Of a DNA stretch of 14,059 nt, positions 1 through 5,207 are shown piece after piece (position 1 is the first letter of the stretch; every line of letters starts with the position of its first letter). Where the stretch lies: NCBI GenBank assembly GCA_030595485.1, contig JAUVDE010000043.1, positions 1 through 14,059 on the forward strand, read 5' to 3'. This DNA is from Draconibacterium sp. (GTDB lineage: Bacteria; Bacteroidota; Bacteroidia; Bacteroidales; Prolixibacteraceae). The translations under genes and the position numbers were made by a program. The notes beneath the pieces are model-generated. The model did no database searches and was not told the DNA's origin. It saw only the letters and a list, made by a program, of their open reading frames with translations.

Positions 1-12
1 ATAAATGCGACT

Positions 13-242
13 AAAATAATTTGTAACTATTCAGGTGTTGTAAACTCCTGAGTAGCTGATTTTTGTAATTTGAGTTCACGCAAAGGACGCAAAACCAAAG
101 ACATGCAAAGGGCGCAAAGTGCTTAGAATAAAGCCTTTGCGCGTTTTGCGAGAATCTTTGCGAACTTTGCGTAAAATACATATTGTATTCATAACCAATT
201 TAATAAAGTGCAATTATTCACCTGAGTAGTTACAATAATTTT
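13..242. repeat. Nested palindromic intergenic element (MITE-like)
   Basis: Outer inverted repeats are seen at 13-37 and 219-242; the right arm, reverse-complemented, matches the left over about 24 bases, both containing GTAACTA.TCAGGTG. The left end also carries a small hairpin, CTATTCAGG (27-35) against CCTGAGTAG (47-55). Inside lie several CGCAAAG-type units pointing inward from both sides: ACGCAAAG at 78-85 and GCGCAAAG at 112-119 on the left, CTTTGCGC at 135-142 and CTTTGCGT at 165-172 on the right. The centre is a strong stem, 112-124 with 131-142 around the loop AGAATA, with one bulged base. No ORF is inside. CGCAAAG-rich palindromes are, from memory, frequent in Bacteroidota intergenic DNA, so this is probably a dispersed non-autonomous repeat; its mobility is inferred. 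Confidence 0.6.
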
Positions 243-247
243 AAAGG

Positions 248-327
248 TTTTGAGTTTTAGGCAAGGCATAAAATTGAAACATAGCCATAGTTCTGTTGAG
301 GTTTTATAACGTAGCATAAACTCAAAA
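248..327. repeat. Second long imperfect inverted repeat
   Basis: The 26-base arms at 248-273 and 302-327 match at 19 positions without gaps, with perfect 10-base outer ends (TTTTGAGTTT / AAACTCAAAA) and perfect 6-base inner ends (ATAAAA / TTTTAT), around a 28-base centre. It lies directly after the nested element and 47 bases beyond the ppsR stop. Transcripts of ppsR would run through it, so it could act as a 3' structure. The loop is large and no run of T follows, so it is not a classical terminator. The rest of 1-374 shows no gene. Confidence 0.5.
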
Positions 328-374
328 AAATGAAATTATAGGCGCATTTAGTGTTGATATTGGTATTAAATCAG

Positions 375-1250
375 TTAGTCTTCCTTTTTACCATGATATG
401 GTGATTCCAGTTTTCTTCCACCGTACTGAAAACGTTTTGACATAAAGTTCAGAATTTCGTTGGCTGTACTTTCAATGGGTTTACTTGAAACATTTACCAT
501 GGTAAAATTTCCACGGTCGAAAACAAACATTGCTTTGCGTATTTCATCACGCACAGCACGTTGATCAACGTATGATTCATTTTTATGATTATTCCAACTT
601 TGCAAACGTTTTTGGCGGTGCGCAATTAACTGCCCGGCTCCAATATGAAGCCCAAAAACACGCTGTGGATCAACCTCAAATAATTCAGCTGGCGGCGGAA
701 CACCAGGAACCAAAGGGACATTTGCCACCTTCCAACCATACATTGCCAGGTAAACGCTAAGTGGAGTTTTTCCAGCCCGCGAAACACCTGTTAAAATAAT
801 TTCTGCTTCGCGTAAACGTTGCGGGCTCATACCATCGTCGTGCGAAAGTGTAAATTCTATTGAATCAATTCGGTCGAAATACTGGTGATTTAATTCTCGA
901 TATAATCCGGGGTGTTGCAAAGGTTCTACATCCAAAGTTTCGTCCAGATAATCAGCCAATTTCCCCATTAAATCAACTACCGAAACGCCAAATTCTTCGC
1001 AAAGCTCGTTAACCTTTCCCCGCAATTCTGGATCAACCATTGTATGTGCAATTAATCCGCCATCAGCTTTGGCTTTCATAACCACGTCAAAAATCTGGTC
1101 TTCGTCGGCAACCTGGCTTACAATCGTTACAGGCACCTTGTTCTCGGGATACTGAATTAACAGGGATTGCACAAGATTATTTCCTGCTATCCCCCGACCT
1201 CCGGAAACGACATAAATTGGCGCTGGCATTATTTTTCGTTGGTAGTTCAT
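375..1250 (-). CDS. ppsR: Pyruvate phosphate dikinase / PEP synthase regulatory protein (DUF299 family)
   Basis: This is a bifunctional serine/threonine kinase and Pi-dependent pyrophosphorylase. In this family it switches PEP synthase or pyruvate phosphate dikinase off and on by ADP-dependent phosphorylation and phosphorolysis of an active-site threonine, at the pyruvate/PEP node in the cytoplasm. The diagnostic P-loop GVSRAGKT is at residues 155-162 followed by PLSVYLA, the conserved HDDG is at 137-140, and the C-terminal VFGLxI...L..xR segment follows. The length of 291 residues is normal. The N-terminal VSGGRG (15-20) stands where I remember VSDSTG in the family. Met8 is an alternative start and fits the usual family N-terminus better (MPAPIYVVSGG). 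The target enzyme is not in the window. Whether it acts on PpsA or PpdK cannot be told from this protein alone. Confidence 0.92.
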   Translation of the reverse strand: MNYQRKIMPAPIYVVSGGRGIAGNNLVQSLLIQYPENKVPVTIVSQVADEDQIFDVVMKAKADGGLIAHTMVDPELRGKVNELCEEFGVSVVDLMGKLADYLDETLDVEPLQHPGLYRELNHQYFDRIDSIEFTLSHDDGMSPQRLREAEIILTGVSRAGKTPLSVYLAMYGWKVANVPLVPGVPPPAELFEVDPQRVFGLHIGAGQLIAHRQKRLQSWNNHKNESYVDQRAVRDEIRKAMFVFDRGNFTMVNVSSKPIESTANEILNFMSKRFQYGGRKLESPYHGKKED

Positions 1251-1277
1251 TGTATAGTTTATAATAATGGAACAACA

Positions 1278-1308
1278 AAAGAGCCTGCCGGTTTAGCCCA
1301 GCCTCTTT
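1278..1308 (-). promoter_or_regulatory. Hairpin in the ppsR leader (attenuator-like or old terminator)
   Basis: AAAGAG (1278-1283) pairs with CTCTTT (1303-1308); after one mismatch CTG pairs with CAG. Read on the minus strand the stem ends in CTCTTTTGTTGTT, a terminator-like tail, 27 bases before the ppsR start. It lies between any promoter in 1309-1416 and the gene. Whether it stops transcription is not shown. Confidence 0.35.
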
Positions 1309-1416
1309 ATTTAGTACGAATCTAAATATTTAATATCCTATAAGTTTTAATAAATAAATGGATTTAACCGAATGAACTTCAATTATTTCTATATTTAATC
1401 CTCAAAAATTAAACGA

Positions 1417-1860
1417 ATGAAAAAGTTAATGATTCTTTTTTTCCTTGGAATTTATGCCATGGCTGGATTCGCGCAAGAAGCTGACAAAATTGTTGGGGTT
1501 TGGTGGAACGACGAAAAAACATCGAAAATTGAAGTGGAGAAAAAAGATGGCAAATACGTGGGAACCATTGTTTATATGATTCGGGAGAAATACGAAGATG
1601 GGCAGCCTCCTAAAGATGATGAAAACCCAAATGAAAGTTTGCGTAGTCGCTCAATTGTTGGTATTCAGATTTTAAGCAACTTTGAATACAATGCAAAGGA
1701 CAAAGAATGGAAAGAGGGTAGCATTTACGACCCAAAATCGGGAAAAACATACGATTGTTATGGTTGGATGGAAAGCGACGACCTCTTAAAATTAAAAGGA
1801 TTTGTTGCCGGAATTCGCTGGATGGGTAAAAGTTCGGAGTGGTACCGTACAACATTGTAG
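1417..1860 (+). CDS. Secreted DUF2147 family protein
   Basis: This is a 147-residue exported protein with a signal peptide at residues 1-19 (KKLMILFFLGIYAMAGFA) and cleavage probably before Gln20. The mature part shows the DUF2147 pattern: GVWW near residue 27, KIEVEKKDGKYVGTIVY, then NPNESLRSRSIVGIQIL, GSIYDPKSGKTYDC and a final KGFxxGIRWMGKSSEWYR. The family is a small beta-barrel-like periplasmic fold, common in Bacteroidota and Proteobacteria, with no established reaction. It stands alone: ppsR is divergent and the following ATPase is convergent. The start is set by the signal peptide. No clear promoter box was found; only a weak TATATTTA lies upstream at about 1390. Confidence 0.85.
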   Translation: MKKLMILFFLGIYAMAGFAQEADKIVGVWWNDEKTSKIEVEKKDGKYVGTIVYMIREKYEDGQPPKDDENPNESLRSRSIVGIQILSNFEYNAKDKEWKEGSIYDPKSGKTYDCYGWMESDDLLKLKGFVAGIRWMGKSSEWYRTTL

Positions 1861-1878
1861 TTGCTATATAACAGGTTC

Positions 1879-1912
1879 CAAGTTTCAGGTTAACAGTCTA
1901 GCCTGAAACTTG
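1879..1912. terminator. Hairpin between convergent genes
   Basis: A perfect 11-bp inverted repeat, CAAGTTTCAGG (1879-1889) and CCTGAAACTTG (1902-1912), can be extended by three further pairs in the loop. It sits between the DUF2147 stop and the ATPase stop, so it could end both transcripts. T-runs are absent, so factor-independent termination is uncertain. The CAAGTTTCAGG wording looks like a dispersed repeat unit. Confidence 0.5.
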
Positions 1913-1921
1913 AATCTTGTA

Positions 1922-3028
1922 TTACATTTGTGTTTTAAGCCAAAGGGAGAAATACCAATCGGATAAATGCACTCCGTTTTGCTGAATAAGTATGCCTTTC
2001 TCGGAGAGGTTTTTAATGGCGGTACGAATAGAGCTCGACGAGCCAAGATTATACTTTGTAGTAAACTCGTTGGAGTAGGGCTTTTCAACATGAGTTTCTT
2101 TTGCAATTGCTTTTACAAGTCGATATTGCAACGATGTAAGTAGTTCGCGGTAATTAAAATAAACCACCTCGTTTTCTTTAAGAATCTCCTTACATATTTT
2201 ATCTACCCCTGTAATCAAAATCTCTTTTTCGCCTTTTGAAAACAGCTTATGGCAATGATATTGTACATTGTAAGTAATACCAATATTCCTGCTGTAGATA
2301 TGATTTGCTGTTTCTTTCTCAATTGAAAATCCACCTTTAGAAAATTTCTGAATAATAAATTTTACGTATTCTTCTTGATTAATTTGCGTTAGATTCATTA
2401 TTTCAGTACTGTTATAAAATGGTCGCGAATATGCACTGAACATGGCAATTAGCAAATGTGTTTGGCTACCACTAAAAATAAAACAAGTGCGATTATCTTT
2501 TTGAATCTCTGACCGCAATAAAGCTTCTATATTTTTTTCAGGATATTTTGTTATTTGCTGAAATTCGTCAAATGCAAGCACCACTTTTTTCTCTGAATTA
2601 CGGATATACTCAAGAAGTAGACTTACCGATTTTTCTGCTTCTGAAATAGAACTTATCGTAAGTTCAAAACTTGGCGTACCGGTTTCGGGATCGAACGAAA
2701 ACTTTGGTTTAAATGCAGAAAAGAAACCGGTTATTTTACGGATAACCTTGTCGGAAAATGGCTCCAGCTTTTCAAGAATCTTGGCTGATAATAAGTTTAC
2801 GAAATCTTTCAGTAGAAGTGTTGGATATAAATCGATATAAATAAAAACTACCTCTTTTTCTAGCAGATAATTTACATGATTTAAAAGCGAAGTTTTTCCT
2901 AAACGACGTTCAGATATCAATGTTACATTTCTTGAGTTTTCAATAGCATTCAGCAATTTTTTAGTCTCTGTTCTCCGGTCGCAAAACAGCTCCGGTTTTT
3001 CATATCCTGAAATTAGAAATGGATTCAT
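1922..3028 (-). CDS. AAA ATPase with C-terminal winged helix (archaeal-type ATPase family)
   Basis: This is a 368-residue cytoplasmic ATP-binding protein of the ATPase_2 (PF01637-like) group, which is much multiplied in Bacteroidota and archaea and has no settled function. It opens with FCDRRTETKKLLNAIE, a typical lead-in. Walker A is SERRLGKTS at 39-47, with Ser in place of the usual first Gly. Walker B is VVLAFDEFQ (149-157) with Asp154-Glu155. A sensor-1-like strand FIFSGSQ is at 183-189, and a segment MFSAYSRPFYNS follows, seen in relatives. Residues 295-360 resemble a winged helix (ELLTSLQYRLVKAIAKE ... SSIRTAIKNLSEKGIL). Three related 18-base repeats lie directly upstream. It is flanked by unrelated genes and looks like a single-gene unit, perhaps acquired. 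DNA binding by the C-terminal part is inferred. Confidence 0.8.
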   Translation of the reverse strand: MNPFLISGYEKPELFCDRRTETKKLLNAIENSRNVTLISERRLGKTSLLNHVNYLLEKEVVFIYIDLYPTLLLKDFVNLLSAKILEKLEPFSDKVIRKITGFFSAFKPKFSFDPETGTPSFELTISSISEAEKSVSLLLEYIRNSEKKVVLAFDEFQQITKYPEKNIEALLRSEIQKDNRTCFIFSGSQTHLLIAMFSAYSRPFYNSTEIMNLTQINQEEYVKFIIQKFSKGGFSIEKETANHIYSRNIGITYNVQYHCHKLFSKGEKEILITGVDKICKEILKENEVVYFNYRELLTSLQYRLVKAIAKETHVEKPYSNEFTTKYNLGSSSSIRTAIKNLSEKGILIQQNGVHLSDWYFSLWLKTQM

Positions 3029-3034
3029 AATTTT

Positions 3035-3162
3035 ATTGCGTTTTTTACGTAACGCAATTTACAATATATTTTATAGAATATCAACAAATAAAATTACCGC
3101 ACAATCTATTGGCTACAAGCTAATTGAAAATTGCGCTTTTTACGTTGCTCTTTTTACGCAAT
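3035..3162. promoter_or_regulatory. Three iteron-like repeats upstream of the ATPase
   Basis: Copies are TTGCGTTTTTTACGTAAC (3036-3053), TTGCGCTTTTTACGTTGC (3131-3148) and TTGCTCTTTTTACGCAAT (3145-3162). The last two overlap by four bases. The first is inside a perfect 8-bp inverted repeat (3035-3042 and 3051-3058), and the pair together is framed by ATTGCG (3130-3135) and CGCAAT (3157-3162). The first copy ends 7 bases before the ATPase start codon. They could be operator sites for the ATPase's own winged helix, or recombination sites; neither is proven. Confidence 0.6.
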
Positions 3163-3232
3163 ATTTACATACGATATATTATTGATTAAATAGAGGAGCC
3201 CCATGCTTTGCTAATTTGAATACTGTACTGCA

Positions 3233-4012
3233 TTACCCCGAAACCTGCACATCAAAACCAGCCTTGCGAACACGGTTAGCAATTGCATTTAGCTCATCAA
3301 GTGAAACTTTCTCAAGTGTGTCAATTGGAGTATCGCGAGCAATGGTATAAATCATTACCTGATTTGGATTTATCGTTTTAATCAAGTCGAGCCAGGCAGC
3401 AATTTCCTTTTCGGTAGTATTATCAACTTTCTGCCCTTTAAAACTACCGCGCAAAAACATGGTTTGAATTTTTAGTTGCCCCTTAAATGCAACAAGTTGC
3501 TCCACCGTTTTCTCCAAACTAAAATTCCCTCTGGGCGCATCTAACAATTTTACGGTTTCCTCAAAAGCTGAATCGAGTTTTTGAATGTTGTCTTTAACCT
3601 TTAACAAGGCATTAAAAACAGCTGGTTTATGGTTCATTGAGGCATTTGCCAGCACTGCAATTCGTGCATCAGGCGCGAGTTTATTTCGCAAGTCAATGGT
3701 ATCGTCAATAATACCGGCAAACTCGGGATGCAAAGTGGGTTCGCCATTCCCGGCAAAAGTAATCACATCTGGCAATTGCTTTTCGGCAATCATTCCAATA
3801 AGTTTAACTTCCAGTTTTTCACGTACTTCTTCGCGAGTTGGTAGCGTTACTTTTTTCTCGTACGTTTTTGGAGTGAATCCACACTCGCAATAAATACAAT
3901 CGAACGAACAAACTTTTACATCGGTGGGTAAAAGATTAATTCCCAAAGAAACCCCTAAACGACGGCTTTTAACGGGGCCAAAAATTATTTTATCGAATAA
4001 AAATGTTGCCAT
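3233..4012 (-). CDS. Radical SAM protein, COG0731-like
   Basis: This is a 259-residue cytoplasmic enzyme of the radical SAM superfamily. The [4Fe-4S]/SAM-binding motif CSFDCIYC (Cys35, Cys39, Cys42, spacing CX3CX2C) is complete, with an additional Cys44 just after it. The N-terminal FGPVKSRRLGVSLGINLLP (11-29) is the hallmark of the COG0731 group, and GNGEPTLHPEF (88-98) is the usual GGEP-type SAM-binding segment. COG0731 is often labelled as related to tRNA wyosine synthesis (TYW1-like), but bacterial members like this have no proven substrate, so that label should not be carried over. It lies 96 bases after the coiled-coil gene on the same strand, with a small hairpin between them, so cotranscription is possible but not certain. 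No clear promoter box was found in the gap. There is no SPASM-type Cys-rich C-terminal extension. Confidence 0.85.
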   Translation of the reverse strand: MATFLFDKIIFGPVKSRRLGVSLGINLLPTDVKVCSFDCIYCECGFTPKTYEKKVTLPTREEVREKLEVKLIGMIAEKQLPDVITFAGNGEPTLHPEFAGIIDDTIDLRNKLAPDARIAVLANASMNHKPAVFNALLKVKDNIQKLDSAFEETVKLLDAPRGNFSLEKTVEQLVAFKGQLKIQTMFLRGSFKGQKVDNTTEKEIAAWLDLIKTINPNQVMIYTIARDTPIDTLEKVSLDELNAIANRVRKAGFDVQVSG

Positions 4013-4042
4013 AAACTTTTGAATGACCTAAACACAAAAGCC

Positions 4043-4064
4043 AAAATTCAGCTAATTGAATTTT
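4043..4064. terminator. AT-rich hairpin between coiled-coil and radical SAM genes
   Basis: A perfect 8-bp inverted repeat AAAATTCA (4043-4050) / TGAATTTT (4057-4064) with a 6-base loop. The stem is almost all A/T, so it is a weak candidate for a terminator or processing site. Confidence 0.3.
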
Positions 4065-4108
4065 AGAAATTGATTGTTATTTGGTTCTTATAATTTGGAG
4101 CTTTAAAA

Positions 4109-5014
4109 CTATTTGATTGTAAATGTTGTTTCGCCAATCTCATTGCCATCGGCAAAAAGGTTAATTGTGTAGGTACCTGGCATTAATTGAGGTTCATTGC
4201 TGTTGTCCCACCAAACCGTTAAAGGAAGGTCTTTCCCCTCATAAACGACTTCGCGCATTGCAGAATATTGGATTTTCAAATCTTCAAACTGAAATACATC
4301 ATTTTCCGATTTAACCATCAACAATTGGTCAGGGCGCATAATTCTCGCATATATTTTTTTAGGTCCACGTTTGGCTGTTGCATTTTGTCCTAATACCAAA
4401 TAAGTCCTGATTTTTTCGGTACGCTTGGCAAACTTCGTAGTTTTACTTTTATTATTAACCGGTTCAGCTAAAAGCTGACGCGCCTCGAGCATGGCTGCTC
4501 GTTTTAGGTTTTGCTGTAAATTCTGCTTTTCCTTATTTAGCTGTTCATTTTTTTGCTCAACCTCCTTATACTGTTCTTTCACCTCGCGGTTTTCGACCAT
4601 TAACTGCTCATTTCGTGCATTTAATGAATCAATTTGCACAACAAAATCACGCATAATTCCACGTAAAGTAGTAACCTGTTGCTGATAACCCGATATTTTT
4701 GAATAGCTCACCTTTTTGGTTTGCTCCACTTCAATCAACAAATCTTTTACTTTTGCCTGAGCTACATAAAGTGCTTCGTTAATGGTATCGTTCTCTGTTG
4801 TTAACGAATCGTAACTTGTTGCAATCTGTAATAATTCAAAATGAATGGAATCTTTTTCGGCTTTAATTTCATTTAAAATTATGGTATGATCGCGCCGTTG
4901 AAGAAGAAACATTACAACCACAGCAATCAACACTACCGAAAGTGCAATTACAATTATATTATTCCTTTTATTCTTGCCTTTTTGCTGATTATCTAATTCG
5001 CTACTCATTATCAT
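4109..5014 (-). CDS. Membrane-anchored coiled-coil protein, unknown function
   Basis: I do not recognise a named family. The 301-residue protein has a short charged N-terminus, one membrane segment (about 19-38, IIVIALSVVLIAVVVMFLL), then a coiled coil from about 45 to 190 rich in E, K, Q and N. A compact beta-rich domain follows from about 200 to the end, with IYARIMRPDQLL, a VWWDN segment and a final PGTYTINLFADGNEIGETTFTI. The topology suggests an N-in inner-membrane anchor with the coil and terminal domain in the periplasm. Such proteins are often mislabelled Smc-like; there is no ATPase head here. Met3 (position 5008, MSSELD) is an equally good start. A strong promoter lies at 5044-5074. 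It is divergent from the receptor gene at 5208 and may lead into the radical SAM gene. Confidence 0.75.
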   Translation of the reverse strand: MIMSSELDNQQKGKNKRNNIIVIALSVVLIAVVVMFLLQRRDHTIILNEIKAEKDSIHFELLQIATSYDSLTTENDTINEALYVAQAKVKDLLIEVEQTKKVSYSKISGYQQQVTTLRGIMRDFVVQIDSLNARNEQLMVENREVKEQYKEVEQKNEQLNKEKQNLQQNLKRAAMLEARQLLAEPVNNKSKTTKFAKRTEKIRTYLVLGQNATAKRGPKKIYARIMRPDQLLMVKSENDVFQFEDLKIQYSAMREVVYEGKDLPLTVWWDNSNEPQLMPGTYTINLFADGNEIGETTFTIK

Positions 5015-5043
5015 TATTCAATAAAACTGTTTTAATAACGCTA

Positions 5044-5074
5044 CAAAATTAAGAATCTTTTATCCGGCTACAAA
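5044..5074 (-). promoter_or_regulatory. Bacteroidota-type promoter of the coiled-coil gene
   Basis: On the minus strand TTTG (5074-5071), 19 bases, then TAATTTTG (5051-5044) match the TTTG / TAnnTTTG consensus exactly. Transcription would begin near 5038, giving a leader of about 24 bases. Confidence 0.7.
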
Positions 5075-5130
5075 CTTTATAATTTTTGCTTTCGTCATTA
5101 CATCTCTCTATGAACAAAAGATTAAGTCTA

Positions 5131-5147
5131 TTTAGAATTAATCCAAA
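5131..5147. promoter_or_regulatory. Candidate operator upstream of the first receptor
   Basis: TTTAGA-ATTAA-TCCAAA is one mismatch from the palindrome TTTAGA-N5-TCTAAA, and the symmetry extends outward to CTA...TAG (5128-5150). It ends four bases before the -33 box. The same palindrome, again with one mismatch, lies at 10443-10459 in front of the second receptor operon. A Fur-family site is my guess. Confidence 0.5.
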
Positions 5148-5151
5148 TAGC

Positions 5152-5182
5152 TTGTTCTTAAAAACTATCTCCGCTACTTTTG
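5152..5182 (+). promoter_or_regulatory. Promoter of the first TonB-dependent receptor
   Basis: TTG at 5152-5154, 20 bases, then TACTTTTG at 5175-5182 fits the Bacteroidota -33/-7 pattern. The expected start of transcription is near 5188, about 20 bases before the ATG. Confidence 0.65.
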
Positions 5183-5207
5183 TTATTAAAACTGAAAATA
5201 AATCAAG

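Noticed and set aside
73..178. CGCAAAG units as a CRISPR or tandem repeat array
   Set aside because: The units are short, degenerate and face each other as arms of a palindrome; there are no constant-length spacers.
3233..4012. Tyw1 wyosine biosynthesis enzyme
   Set aside because: The protein shares the COG0731 signature but bacteria lack wyosine at this position; the substrate remains unknown.
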